Origin: Pusillimonas noertemannii
GTDB taxonomy: Bacteria > Pseudomonadota > Gammaproteobacteria > Burkholderiales > Burkholderiaceae_B
Length of the DNA stretch: 64,000 nt
NCBI RefSeq assembly: GCF_003096595.1
Contig: NZ_QEKO01000001.1
Span: 248,001-312,000, forward strand
Direction: 5' to 3'
The notes under the pieces are model-generated. The model was not told the DNA's origin, did no database searches, and saw nothing but the letters and a program-made list of their open reading frames with translations. Each line of letters begins with the position of its first letter. Within the stretch, counting starts at the first letter, position 1. The position numbers and the translations under genes are program-made. Of the stretch, positions 8,947-18,142 are shown one piece after another.

Positions 8947-10621
8947 TGTATTGACCCAGTGATTTCCTGCTCAGGGGGGATGCGGACGTTTTCTTAGACT
9001 GTTTATGTAGGCATTAACCCCAACGCTTGGCGATACTCAATGGGACTACGCCCACCAAGCGATAGTTTAATTCGATGCTCGTTGTACCAGCGGATATAAC
9101 CGTCAATCTGTTCCATGAAGTCTTGCAACTGAACATCCCGCCAGTTTCTCGGATAGATCAGTTCGGTCTTCAGACGTCCAAAGAATCCCTCGCAAGCGGC
9201 GTTATCTGGCGAACACCCCTTCTTGGACATTGAGCGCACCAGTTTGGCATTGTCAGTACGACGAATCCACTCAGGCCAACGGTAATGCGCACCTCTGTCC
9301 GAATGGATGACGGGATGCTCACCTGGTTGTAGTGTCTGCACGGCTTGATCCAGCATAGTGTTGACGAGATCCGCGTCTGGGCGAGTACCGATAGTCCAGG
9401 CCACCACCAGCCCATCAAAGCAGTCTACGACCGGTGAGACGTAAACCTTTCCTGCGGGGATGTGAATCTCCGTCAAATCGGTCAACCATTTCGTATTCGG
9501 TGCGCAGGCATGAAAGTCACGGCTCAGGAGGTTTGGCACCGCAGGCGTGGGCTCGCCCGCATATGCAGAAAAACGTTGCCGGCGAGGCGTTTGCACCGTC
9601 AGCGATTCCTCGGCCATTAAGCGGCGCACGACTTTCTCCGACAAACGCACACCTTGACGCCGCAGGGCTTTGTCGATGCGCCGGTAGCCATAGCAGCAGT
9701 AGTTCTCATCGAAGAGGTTTCGGATAGCGGCACGCACTTTCGCGTACTTATCCGGCAGCGTCTGTCGCAGCCGTTGATAGAAATACGTACTGCGCGCGAG
9801 CCTCAGGCTTTGTAGGAGCTGAGTAAGGGGATAGAGTTCTTTGAGGGCATCAACCACTGTCGCTTTTTCCCGGCTTGTCAGCCCGAGGAGGTTGATGCCC
9901 GCGTCTTTTTTTATGAGCTCACTCGCCTTCTCCAGGATGTCGCGCTCCAGGCGAAGCTTGCGGACTTGCGCTTCCAAATCAATCAATTCCCTATGTAGGT
10001 CAGCGCGTTGCTGTTCTAGCGGAACCGTATCTGTTCTTTTAGGCATGGGTTTCAGAGGGGCGTAGCCAAGTAGCTGATGATGCCAACTATATAACGTTTC
10101 CCGAGTCACACCGATGGTATCTGCTACCTCTCTCGCTGAGCCGGAGCGTGTATTCAACGCGATGATGGCCTGCTGCTTCGTGGCACGAGGCCGCGGCATA
10201 TTGTGCGGGGTACTGCTGCCCGTGATGGTCCGCTTAAACTCGGGACGCAATTCACCGATCCAAGCACGCAGCGTCTCTCGGCTCGGATAGCCTAGGCATC
10301 GGATCGTGTGAATAAGACTATGACCTTGTTCGACGTAGTGATCCACTGCCCGGTGCTTTTGTTCATCCGTATACCGGCGCTTTACCCGCTGATAGCCTTT
10401 GCGAAGATCTCGATGTTGTTCGAACTCTGCGCACCAGGCCTTGAGCGAACTCTTGTTGGAATAACCTAGCTGACGTAACGTGGCATTCATCCGACGTCCG
10501 AGCTTCAAGTACAGCTTTACAGCACGCAGCCGATCCTCATGTGAATACATGAACTACTCCCAGAAGTAGTCCAAGATTTTGTCCGCACCCCCAACTGAGC
10601 AGGTTCCGCTGGGTCATTACA
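8947..10621. mobile_element. IS3-family insertion sequence
   Basis: The ends match as inverted repeats. The left end opens TGTATTGACCCAG, the right end read on the other strand opens TGTAATGACCCAG. Both continue with CCTGCTCAG, a G-run, TGCGGAC and CTT(A/G)GACT, so similarity extends about 55 bases. The element is about 1.67 kb with TG...CA termini and one transposase gene. No 3-4 base target duplication was found: CTA lies on the left and TGC on the right. The right end abuts an IS66 fragment directly. Confidence 0.8.
9003..10550 (-). CDS. IS3-family transposase, single reading frame
   Basis: The 515-residue DDE transposase carries two helix-turn-helix-like blocks at the N-terminus (about residues 5-45 and 60-100), a third HTH near 125-150, and a leucine-rich coiled coil (about 175-215). 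The rve integrase core follows, with catalytic residues in WLTDLTEI, IHSDRGAHY and NAACEGFFGRLKTE. Most IS3 elements split this into orfA and orfB joined by frameshifting; here both halves are one uninterrupted frame, so no frameshift is needed. The start is the ATG at 10550, just inside the right inverted repeat. The gene looks intact and the element may still be active. Confidence 0.93.
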   Translation of the reverse strand: MYSHEDRLRAVKLYLKLGRRMNATLRQLGYSNKSSLKAWCAEFEQHRDLRKGYQRVKRRYTDEQKHRAVDHYVEQGHSLIHTIRCLGYPSRETLRAWIGELRPEFKRTITGSSTPHNMPRPRATKQQAIIALNTRSGSAREVADTIGVTRETLYSWHHQLLGYAPLKPMPKRTDTVPLEQQRADLHRELIDLEAQVRKLRLERDILEKASELIKKDAGINLLGLTSREKATVVDALKELYPLTQLLQSLRLARSTYFYQRLRQTLPDKYAKVRAAIRNLFDENYCCYGYRRIDKALRRQGVRLSEKVVRRLMAEESLTVQTPRRQRFSAYAGEPTPAVPNLLSRDFHACAPNTKWLTDLTEIHIPAGKVYVSPVVDCFDGLVVAWTIGTRPDADLVNTMLDQAVQTLQPGEHPVIHSDRGAHYRWPEWIRRTDNAKLVRSMSKKGCSPDNAACEGFFGRLKTELIYPRNWRDVQLQDFMEQIDGYIRWYNEHRIKLSLGGRSPIEYRQALGLMPT

Positions 10622-11206
10622 TGCCCGACGCAAGTTCTTCGAGCTGCACGCCTCCAGCAAGAGCCAGTTGGCCGAACAAGCCCTGCAATATATCGGCCAG
10701 CTCTATGAGATTGAGCGGCAGGCCAAAGACTTACCCGCTGAGGATCGAAGGCGAATACGCCAAGAACAGGCCAGGCCACTGGCCGACACCTTGCAGCAGT
10801 GGATGTTGATGCAGCGCCAGCGGGTGCCCGAAGGATCCGCCACGGCCAAAGCCGTGGACTACAGCTTAAAACGCTGGGGTGCGCTCACACGCTACTTGGA
10901 CGATGGGCAGTTGCCCATCGATAACAACCGCATCGAACAACAGATTCGACCCGTTGCCGTGGGCCGTAACAACTGGCTGTTCGCTGGCTCCTTGCGGGCG
11001 GGAAAACGCGCGGCGGTGGTGATGACGCTGATCCAGTCAGCCAAGCTCAATGGGCACGACCCGTATGCGTACCTGAAGGATCTGCTCACGCGCCTGCCGA
11101 CACAACCGGCAAGCCGCATTGATGAGCTCTTGCCGCACAACTGGGTGCCAACGATTTAAGTAGTTAACCGCGTTAACTCATAAAGATGGGTTCACCGGAC
11201 GCTTAC
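10622..11206. mobile_element. IS66-family element remnant (right end)
   Basis: This segment carries the C-terminal part of an IS66 TnpC and ends at 11206 in GGTTCACCGGACGCTTAC, whose reverse complement begins GTAAGCGTCCGGTGAACC, the usual IS66 terminus. The left part of the element, with tnpA, tnpB and most of tnpC, is missing: the IS3-family element begins exactly where the fragment stops. Confidence 0.85.
10623..11159 (+). pseudogene. tnpC: IS66 TnpC transposase, C-terminal fragment
   Basis: The frame is open from the IS3 junction and reads ARRKFFELHASSKSQLAEQA, then continues to IDNNRIEQQIRPVAVGRNNW and ends at TAA 11157-11159. These are the conserved closing motifs of the IS66 DDE transposase, including the RIEQ glutamate region. 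About 178 of roughly 500 residues remain, with no start, so the gene is dead. It lies next to the O-antigen ligase gene and marks past rearrangement at the edge of the polysaccharide block. Confidence 0.9.
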
Positions 11207-11226
11207 GGTTTTACTATTGCCAGAGC

Positions 11227-12468
11227 TTAATCTACTTTTCGGGGTTCTGATAACACCATGAGCCACGCTATCATTGCAGTATAGAATCCGATAGTATTCA
11301 TGCGCCGGAACATTGTCTCCGTTAATCCGAAGAATAAGAAACCTAGACAGACAGCTAACCCCATTGCTGCAGCCGCCTTTGATTGGAAAGAGGCTTCTGT
11401 CTTGAATAGTCTCGGCAAAAAGTAGGTGCAAGGCGCAGCATAAATAAGCAATAGACCAAGTAGGCCCGGGAAACCGAAACCAGCGAACATTAACATCAGA
11501 TCACTGTGCGGCTCACCAAAATACTCGTCAACTACGTGTTGGCCTGTTAAGCCCTTTGGGATGGCGACATCTTGCAAATAGTCAATGAACTTGCCCCCGT
11601 CGCCAAGCCCAACCCAAGGTTTGCTAGCTCCTGCGTCGATAGCCGAACGCCATAGTTGAAGCCGTATGCACATGGAGTTGTATTCGATTTTATTTTCATC
11701 GTGGCACGCTTGTACTTCTTCTATGCCCTGAGTTATACGCTCCATGAGCGCGCCGTTAGTTAAAGTTGCGACTACAAAAACCGCCGCAGCCAAAGTGAAC
11801 CACGCAACGGAACGTGCAGGCCGACGCATACCGGAAAATAAGAGCATGGCTAGCACAGTGAATATTGGTAGGCCCAGCAGGCCAGTACGAGTTTGGGCAG
11901 TGAAAAAGCCCCCGAACGCTGCTAGCGCCGCCAATACTTTTATGCTGGTTTCCAATTTAATATAGTGTGTAAGTCGCCATTGGATAGAGTAGAGCGAAAT
12001 CGCTCCCAAAAGCAGCATGATGCTTGTATAGGTGGTAAGGATTAAACCTGGAGTCACAGGGCGGGCATGAACATTCAGTGTGAGCCATAGTAAAATTCCT
12101 GACGACACGAAGCTCGCAATGTACACTCCCCAGGCAGCCTGTCGTAACGAAAGTCTTTCGATATGCCCTAAAGCCAATAACAAGACCCATAAACCAAGGA
12201 AAAAGCGTAGTGCTCCTTCGCTATTTGCTCCAGCCCATTCCCCATAATATAAAGACGACGAGGCTACAGCCAGAAAAAGTACACTGTAGCTAACAATCAG
12301 CCCTCGATACGCCTGAGTTCGCCTCCATGCTTCAGCAAAACCGTGGCGGGAGAGAAGAATTAAGCTGGCCGCGATTAGCCCATAAAATACTCCGCTTGGA
12401 AGGGAGTAGCTAGTAAGCAACGTTATTGGTAGCAGTGTATAAAGGGCCACTATCAGTAGAGATAACAT
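11227..12468 (-). CDS. O-antigen ligase / Wzy-like membrane protein
   Basis: A 413-residue polytopic inner-membrane protein with about 11-12 hydrophobic segments. The large periplasmic loop (about residues 250-315) contains RLQLWRSAIDAGASKPWVG and, downstream, the GEPHSDLMLMFAGFGFPG stretch, which match the O-antigen ligase/polymerase family (PF04932). Such proteins join polymerised O-antigen from undecaprenyl pyrophosphate to lipid A-core (WaaL) or polymerise it. As a second Wzy-type protein is encoded at 18143-19315, a ligase role is the better guess. The ATG at 12468 opens the first membrane helix; an in-frame TTG at 12504 is possible, but neither has a clear ribosome binding site. Confidence 0.8.
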   Translation of the reverse strand: MLSLLIVALYTLLPITLLTSYSLPSGVFYGLIAASLILLSRHGFAEAWRRTQAYRGLIVSYSVLFLAVASSSLYYGEWAGANSEGALRFFLGLWVLLLALGHIERLSLRQAAWGVYIASFVSSGILLWLTLNVHARPVTPGLILTTYTSIMLLLGAISLYSIQWRLTHYIKLETSIKVLAALAAFGGFFTAQTRTGLLGLPIFTVLAMLLFSGMRRPARSVAWFTLAAAVFVVATLTNGALMERITQGIEEVQACHDENKIEYNSMCIRLQLWRSAIDAGASKPWVGLGDGGKFIDYLQDVAIPKGLTGQHVVDEYFGEPHSDLMLMFAGFGFPGLLGLLLIYAAPCTYFLPRLFKTEASFQSKAAAAMGLAVCLGFLFFGLTETMFRRMNTIGFYTAMIAWLMVLSEPRKVD

Positions 12469-12782
12469 AGTTTCTGAAAACAAGATGACAAAGTTTTTGG
12501 GCAAAGTTGGAGTTCACTCGACGAGGGTGGACGATTACTGAATCTTAAACGTAGGGATTGACGACTGTCCCCTTTACATAAGGCGAGTTAACAACTTTCG
12601 ACATTCTTCTCCAAGAGGGCAAGTGTCTCACCTTCATAATGTGTGTAGCGGCCGTTTATAATTGCGGTGGATTAAATATTACCCTTTTAATTTTCTACTC
12701 GACATCAAGGGCTAATCGGGCGTGTTGAAAGAAGGCACCGGGCCCCTTTGAAGACGAGTTGCTCATTCCCAATTTATTAGAT
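12469..12782 (+). promoter_or_regulatory. Divergent promoter region of ligase and WbaP genes
   Basis: This AT-rich region separates the leftward ligase gene from the rightward sugar transferase gene. A TATAAT at 12657-12662 with TTCATA 18 bases upstream (12633-12638) is a candidate sigma-70 promoter for the rightward gene. No JUMPstart/ops-like element was recognised, and no promoter is apparent for the leftward gene. Confidence 0.4.
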
Positions 12783-14054
12783 ATGAAGTCCCTACGCGCC
12801 AGACGTTTCAAAAGATTTTACGAGCAAATATTTTTGTCACGTTTATTCGCCTTATTATCTGGCTGGTTATTCTCTGTAGCATTACCAGCATTATTATATT
12901 GGGGGCCGAGTGTCCTACATAATGTAAACTCCGGCCAAAGAACAGCTCTGCTTGCTACCTCTATTGCCTTTGTGCTCTCGCATTTTAGTACTAAATACAT
13001 CCTGGTAAATTATCCGGGCGGTCAATCACAAGGGTTAATTTTTACCCAAGTGCTGATGTGTTATGGAACATTAATTATTGGTACGTTATTGCTTCGGACG
13101 GAGGTATCTAGAGCCCTATTAGTTGCAAGCGGCGTAGCGGCTTTATTGTGGGTTCACATAGAATATATTACGACAAGGGCTTATTTTCGCCCAAAGTTCG
13201 CAATTATCCCGGGAGGATTTGCGGACGAGGTATTAGCTCTACCTGATTGTGATGCGAGACTTCTTGCATGCTTAGATTTACAGGGAGTACGATACGACGG
13301 CATCGTTGCTGATTTTGAGAGAATCGATAGAGATGCGGAGCGTTTTCTTACCACCTGTGCACTGACCAACGTGCCGGTTTATAACGCTAAAAGTGTTTAT
13401 GAAACTCTGAGTGGCCGAGTGAAGATCGACAAAATGTCTGAAAACAATATCGGCTCACTGTTGCCGTCTACAGCTTACGAGCTAACAAAATCGTTAATAG
13501 ATTGGACGATTGTCGTTATAACTTTACCGATAGTTCTACCTTTGAGTGTCCTCACTGCTTGCCTTATACGCCTCGAAAGTCCAGGGCCGGCAATCTATAA
13601 ACAAGACAGAGTGGGAAGGGGGAACCGGGTGTTTACAATATACAAATTTCGCAGTATGCGATTTGACAGGAACGCTACCGAGCAATTTGCAGGACAGGAT
13701 GATCCTCGCGTTACTCGCGTGGGACGAATTATTCGGAAGCTTAGAATAGACGAGGTACCTCAGTTTTTTAACGTGTTAAAGGGCGAAATGAGCCTAATCG
13801 GCCCCAGGCCTGAGCAGCCAAGCTTTGTGCAAGAGTTCGATAAAAAAATACCGTTTTATAGTTACCGCCATGTGGTTAAGCCAGGGATCACTGGATGGGC
13901 CCAGGTGCGGCACGGATACGCAGCGGGGAGTGATGAGACACGCGTAAAAATCGAGCACGATTTTTACTACATTAAAAACTGTTCACTATCCTTGGATTTT
14001 TTTATTATATTTTTAACCTTCAGGACCATGTTAACGGGATTTGGCGCGCGGTAG
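12783..14054 (+). CDS. Polyprenyl-phosphate sugar-1-phosphate transferase (WbaP/WcaJ type)
   Basis: Starts O-antigen unit assembly by moving a hexose-1-phosphate from a UDP-sugar to undecaprenyl phosphate on the inner membrane. The N-terminal 230 residues hold four hydrophobic helices and a CoA-binding-like domain, as in WbaP. The C-terminal catalytic domain has all the family marks: a membrane-dipping helix with ITLPIVLPLS, then RLESPGPAIYKQDRVGRG, FTIYKFRSM, KLRIDEVPQFFNVLKGEMS, GPRPEQP and PGITGWAQV. The protein has 423 residues from the ATG at 12783; a TTG at 12759 would add eight. It is transcribed toward the main cluster and meets the glycosyltransferase gene at 14147 tail to tail. Confidence 0.93.
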   Translation: MKSLRARRFKRFYEQIFLSRLFALLSGWLFSVALPALLYWGPSVLHNVNSGQRTALLATSIAFVLSHFSTKYILVNYPGGQSQGLIFTQVLMCYGTLIIGTLLLRTEVSRALLVASGVAALLWVHIEYITTRAYFRPKFAIIPGGFADEVLALPDCDARLLACLDLQGVRYDGIVADFERIDRDAERFLTTCALTNVPVYNAKSVYETLSGRVKIDKMSENNIGSLLPSTAYELTKSLIDWTIVVITLPIVLPLSVLTACLIRLESPGPAIYKQDRVGRGNRVFTIYKFRSMRFDRNATEQFAGQDDPRVTRVGRIIRKLRIDEVPQFFNVLKGEMSLIGPRPEQPSFVQEFDKKIPFYSYRHVVKPGITGWAQVRHGYAAGSDETRVKIEHDFYYIKNCSLSLDFFIIFLTFRTMLTGFGAR

Positions 14055-14146
14055 TGCTTCCGTCTCGCGCGAAATATTCCCCCTATCTTAGCTAGCCGAT
14101 AACCGGCGAATGTCGGATACGATAAATCGGACTGAGGGGTTTATTA

Positions 14147-15145
14147 TCATTTACAGGATATTTGTAATATCTGATCTAGCCAGCCAGCGATACTGTACTT
14201 TCCATAAATCTCGGCAGGGAGATCGTTATAATGTGTACGTAGAAATGAATCCGGTATTACAGGATTGTTTCGATCAATTATGCAGATATTATTCTCCGAA
14301 AAAAATTCATAATTGGAAATCTGGCTATTTGTGGTTATCAACTTTTTACCAGCTCCCAAAGCTTCAAATGTTCTGATTGTGAGCCCTGTTTGAGCATAAT
14401 GCTCAACGTCTAGAATAATTTTTGAACGCTCGAAGACATTTTTTACAGCCTCTTTGCTCAGTGGCTGAAAGTGAAATTCGTTAATCGCTGCTCGTCTGAA
14501 CTCCGGTTTAAATATTTTGTAAAGGTAAAACACCCATTTCGCCTGAAGGAAGAGATACGCATAAAAGCTGACCTTTCCCCTAGTGCGTTTCAACACCGTA
14601 CTTATTACTTTATATCGGTCAGTATGAGCAGTTCCAACGAAGCTGATGTCATAATCAGGAGCATAATCATCCTGTCTTGAAAAGGCTGTAGAAAAAAATA
14701 ATGGCCTAAAATTTATGGAATACTTGTGAGCATCTTCTGGGTCAAAGGTAAAACAGGAATCAAAAAACTCTAAATTTCCTATTATTTTCTTCCGATTTCT
14801 AAACGAATCCCAAGCGTAAAGTACAAACGTAGCATTCGGGAACGCTCTTTTCCAGTGTTTCAGAGTGGATTCAGAAAGAGTTTGTCCGTTGATCACGAAT
14901 ATTAAGTCATAAGTCTCCCTATTAAATTCTTTTAGCTTCTTCCTGTAATAAAAGTCGGCAAATACAATAGTAGAATCACGCCAGACTTTAGTGATCGCCT
15001 TCACTAATGGCGACGCAAACGGACGGTCTAGAATGAAATCAACTTGGGCTCCACGGCGTTTTAATTCAGCTGAAATTTCTTTTTCATAGCCAAAAAAACC
15101 TGGCGCCATTAATAATACTGACTTATTTAGCAAGTGAGTATTCAA
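14147..15145 (-). CDS. Glycosyltransferase, CgeB-like GT-B fold
   Basis: A 332-residue soluble protein opening SVLLMAPGFFGYEKEISAEL, like CgeB-type and capsular glycosyltransferases. A later segment, DISFVGTAHTDRYKVI, and the C-terminal GLTIRTFEALGAGKKLITTN resemble the nucleotide-sugar-binding half of the GT-B fold, where FEALGAG is the typical motif. The gene begins with TTG in a TTGA overlap with the stop of the acetyltransferase gene upstream, with GGATG nine bases before, so the two are translationally coupled. It is the last gene of the leftward cluster and probably adds a sugar of the repeat unit. Donor and linkage cannot be told. Confidence 0.75.
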   Translation of the reverse strand: MNTHLLNKSVLLMAPGFFGYEKEISAELKRRGAQVDFILDRPFASPLVKAITKVWRDSTIVFADFYYRKKLKEFNRETYDLIFVINGQTLSESTLKHWKRAFPNATFVLYAWDSFRNRKKIIGNLEFFDSCFTFDPEDAHKYSINFRPLFFSTAFSRQDDYAPDYDISFVGTAHTDRYKVISTVLKRTRGKVSFYAYLFLQAKWVFYLYKIFKPEFRRAAINEFHFQPLSKEAVKNVFERSKIILDVEHYAQTGLTIRTFEALGAGKKLITTNSQISNYEFFSENNICIIDRNNPVIPDSFLRTHYNDLPAEIYGKYSIAGWLDQILQISCK

Positions 15146-15717
15146 GCTTTGTCATCCAAAAACTTAAGTATTTTAGCGGGAACACCGCCCACTACGGCGG
15201 ATTGGGGCACCGAGGTAACTACAACGGCGTTTGCTCCAATTTGTGCATTGTCGTGAATCGTAACTCCGCCCAGAATCTTTGCGCCAGCCCCGATCACGAC
15301 GTCGTTGCCAATTGTAGGTCTGTGCTCGCTGTCAAAAGCAAAGCTCAAGCTTTTCGCGCCCAGAGTCACGCCTTGGTATATAACTGCATTTCGTCCAATT
15401 TCGTATGCCCCTATAACTGTTCCTTGAGTATGTGCTAAAAATAGTCCAGGGCCAATCCTACAGTCCATGGCGATTTCCAACCCAAAAAATAGATAATTGG
15501 CCAGGGAGAAGAGGTGAGAAAGAAAGCGAAGAGGAGTTTTTCTGAAGTAAAAGGCGCAGCGATATAAGAAGACTGGCAGAGACCTCGGAGAAAGAGCCTT
15601 TAAATAAATTCCTTTCCTTTTATGAGGAGGAGAGGCGGAGGGCTGAAACAGCGCTTCTTTTCGTACCAAGTCGCTATAGACAAGGTCCCAGAAACGCATG
15701 GGGTTCTCATTGTTCAT
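15142..15717 (-). CDS. Serine-acetyltransferase-like hexapeptide O-acetyltransferase
   Basis: The 191-residue protein has a short N-terminal part followed by hexapeptide repeats that form a left-handed beta-helix: IGPGLFLAHTQGTVIGAYEIG, VIYQGVTLGAK, IGNDVVIGAGAKILGGVTI, IGANAVVVTSVPQSAVVGGVPAKIL. The His of FLAHTQG and the VIYQGVTLG loop match CysE-type enzymes. The long N-terminal domain of true CysE is missing, and the gene sits among glycosyltransferases, so acetylation of a sugar or lipid-linked glycan from acetyl-CoA is more likely than cysteine synthesis. It overlaps the next gene by four bases. Confidence 0.8.
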   Translation of the reverse strand: MNNENPMRFWDLVYSDLVRKEALFQPSASPPHKRKGIYLKALSPRSLPVFLYRCAFYFRKTPLRFLSHLFSLANYLFFGLEIAMDCRIGPGLFLAHTQGTVIGAYEIGRNAVIYQGVTLGAKSLSFAFDSEHRPTIGNDVVIGAGAKILGGVTIHDNAQIGANAVVVTSVPQSAVVGGVPAKILKFLDDKA

Positions 15718-15724
15718 CGTTATA

Positions 15725-16855
15725 TTAATTCATTAAATTGCGCTTTTTCAGTTCTTTGTTTGCGTTGTCAAGTCCATCATGAGGAAGGGGTTGGGACATT
15801 ACCCAGCGCCCAAAATCTCTTAAACCTTCCTCAAGGCTAACTTTCGGCGAGTAGCCCAAATCGCTTTCGAATTGTGAAATGTCAGCGTAGCAATGGCGTA
15901 TGTCGCCTATCCGATACTCCCCAGTTACGTGGGGCTGATGCATACCGTCTAGTATACGTACGAGCATGGTAGCGATTTCCATAACGGATGTCGGAATGCC
16001 CGATCCAACGTTATAAATCTGGCTCCCTCTCGAATCGCAGTCTATACAAAGGCGAATCGCATTAGCGACGTCTGAAACATGGACGAAGTCCCGGGTTTCT
16101 TGGCCGTCTTCAAAAATGGGCAAAGACAACCCGCGTCGAATGCGCGTAGAAAAGATAGATAGGATGCCGGTATAAGGATTATTTAATGATTGCCCTGCGC
16201 CATACACGTTTTGGAAACGCAAGATCGACGTGTCGATTCCCAAAGCCGACGACGCAATTCGTATCAAGTCTTCTTGTGCGTACTTGGTAGCTGCATAAAT
16301 AGATGCGGCATTAGGGGGGGCTAGCGTAGGAGTAGCAACTGAAATTAGCCTTCTAGAGCAATGAGGGCAGGTTGGATCCCACTCATGAGACCTCAATTGT
16401 TCTATGGTACGGGCGCCAGGATAAACGACGCCGTGCGATACGCATTTATATGCTCCTTCACCATAAATGGAGCGGGAGGATGCAAGGATGATCCTACGAA
16501 CTCTATTCTTGTTATTTGCCAAAGTGTCCAAAATGTTCGCTGTGGCTTGAGTATTAACGGCGTTGTACCGTGCTATTTGATACATTGACTGAGCCGTTCC
16601 CGTCTCTGCAGCTAGGTGAACTATAACGTCGGCATTAGTGAGAGCAGATAAGTATACTGATGGATGCTCCGCGCTGCACCGAATAAAGTCTACTTGCGAA
16701 AAAGGCACTAATGTTTCGGAAATAGCTGGAAAATCGCCATGAATCTGAGGGCTCAAGTTATCGACAATAGTTATCTTATATTGTCCTGTCGGGCTTAGTA
16801 GGCGCACCAGAGACGCGCCTATAAACCCAAGTCCACCCGTAATTAATATGTTCAT
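15725..16855 (-). CDS. Extended SDR epimerase, dTDP-L-rhamnose 4-epimerase-like
   Basis: The 376-residue extended short-chain dehydrogenase opens with the NAD-binding ILITGGLGFIGASLV and has the YAATK catalytic motif (Tyr near residue 192). Two features point to the dTDP-L-rhamnose 4-epimerase family (Tll/WbiB), which makes dTDP-6-deoxy-L-talose: NLSPQIHG after the first strand, and an insertion SHEWDPTCPHCSRRL with a Cys-x-x-Cys pair before the catalytic tyrosine. GGAG stands nine bases before the ATG. The rfbBDAC genes upstream supply dTDP-L-rhamnose, the expected substrate. Other 4-epimerase or dehydratase activities of the same superfamily cannot be excluded. Confidence 0.75.
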   Translation of the reverse strand: MNILITGGLGFIGASLVRLLSPTGQYKITIVDNLSPQIHGDFPAISETLVPFSQVDFIRCSAEHPSVYLSALTNADVIVHLAAETGTAQSMYQIARYNAVNTQATANILDTLANNKNRVRRIILASSRSIYGEGAYKCVSHGVVYPGARTIEQLRSHEWDPTCPHCSRRLISVATPTLAPPNAASIYAATKYAQEDLIRIASSALGIDTSILRFQNVYGAGQSLNNPYTGILSIFSTRIRRGLSLPIFEDGQETRDFVHVSDVANAIRLCIDCDSRGSQIYNVGSGIPTSVMEIATMLVRILDGMHQPHVTGEYRIGDIRHCYADISQFESDLGYSPKVSLEEGLRDFGRWVMSQPLPHDGLDNANKELKKRNLMN

Positions 16856-16874
16856 ACAGCTCTACTCCATAGCT

Positions 16875-18113
16875 TCATTGACCAGAAGCGTTGCGCTCGT
16901 CTTTAAAGATTTCGCCTTGATTACGTAATGAAGAAATATAGCCCATAAATCTCATTAGATTGAAATACCTGTCAGGTCCGAGGAGGCGAAGCGCAAGTCT
17001 GAGTGAGCGCAATATCACTTTGTATTGCCAGCCATGGGCATGGAGATCTTTGAATGTGTGACGTACGCTAGCCGCGTCATCTTTTATCATCAAGCCGTTG
17101 GCTTCTGCAAATCGCCGTACGCTTCCGTTAGTGAGAAAGGGATTGCGAACATCCCCAAATCTTGATTCTTTAAGTGCCGAATACAATCGTCGTAGCGCCG
17201 GGCAGATGTACCGGCCGTCTTCAAAGTAGTCAAAACTATAGAGACTCCCCTCATACGCTTGGATGGAAAAGGACATAAGCTTTTGGGCGTAGCCCTCGGC
17301 CAAAGAAATAAAATCCGGGCGACTACCGGGTGGATAACGATCTTGCTTCTTGGCAATGCGGGCTGGATTAGCAGTGTCAAAAGAACTGAAGTGTATAAAA
17401 TACAGTGGAAACTGCTCGTTTATTACCCATTCACCAGCAATTAGCGACAAGTGCCTCTCATGCAGGTTCCAGAAAGCTACATTGAGACCTACATCATGCA
17501 GAACCTGTAAGTTCGGAAAGTAGGATGGGGCTAGATTTACCCACTTTTGATCTACGGCTAGACCCGATTGCGGCTCATAAAAGCCAAAGTGAAGGCAACG
17601 GTCAGACCACCAACTCAAGAAGGCTCGTGCTTCATCTGTTCTCGATACTCCTATAAAACCTAGGTTGAAGGTGCCGAAACGCATAAATTCCAAGTCGTCA
17701 GGCTTGCAACCATCTAAGATAGGAGTATTGCAATGCGGCGTCACTACGATTGGTGCCTTCTTGAGGGCAGTAAATACCGGATCTAGACGAGCAAAAATCT
17801 CGATGTCAGGATCTAGATATACGACGCAACTGTGTTGATCCAGCAGCTTAGCCATCGCAGCGGGTTTGACATTAGTGTTCAGCTCGATCACGTCAAACGC
17901 GAATGCAGCTTGGTAAAAATTGGGGATATTCAAGTCTTCTACCCACACCACGCGTAGGCCTTCAGGAAGCTCCAGTTGAAGCTCGGCTTTCTTGTCAACC
18001 AAAACTACATAGAAGGTATGGTCGGGATGATATTTCACATACGATTCGAAAAGAACTAGGGCTTTGGCGAGATAATTGAGAGAGCAGATCGTTAATGCGG
18101 CAATATTATCCAT
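16875..18113 (-). CDS. Glycosyltransferase, GT-A fold
   Basis: The 412-residue protein begins MDNIAALTICSLNYLAKAL, typical of GT8-like or 'nucleotide-diphospho-sugar transferase' proteins that start by listing observable positions. VVYLDPDIEIF near residue 100 carries the DxD metal-binding motif for the nucleotide sugar. Later NLGFIGVSR, DQKWVNLAPSYF and YFIHFSSFDT match the acceptor-side motifs of this group. There is no membrane helix. An in-frame GTG at 18128 would add five residues; neither start has a strong ribosome binding site, but the wzy stop is only 15-30 bases upstream. The donor sugar is unknown. Confidence 0.75.
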   Translation of the reverse strand: MDNIAALTICSLNYLAKALVLFESYVKYHPDHTFYVVLVDKKAELQLELPEGLRVVWVEDLNIPNFYQAAFAFDVIELNTNVKPAAMAKLLDQHSCVVYLDPDIEIFARLDPVFTALKKAPIVVTPHCNTPILDGCKPDDLEFMRFGTFNLGFIGVSRTDEARAFLSWWSDRCLHFGFYEPQSGLAVDQKWVNLAPSYFPNLQVLHDVGLNVAFWNLHERHLSLIAGEWVINEQFPLYFIHFSSFDTANPARIAKKQDRYPPGSRPDFISLAEGYAQKLMSFSIQAYEGSLYSFDYFEDGRYICPALRRLYSALKESRFGDVRNPFLTNGSVRRFAEANGLMIKDDAASVRHTFKDLHAHGWQYKVILRSLRLALRLLGPDRYFNLMRFMGYISSLRNQGEIFKDERNASGQ

Positions 18114-18142
18114 AGACTTTATGAGCACATTTAAAGAAAAAG

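Noticed and set aside
10623-11159. IS66 transposase as a complete gene
   Set aside because: The frame has no start and lacks about two thirds of TnpC; it is a fragment.
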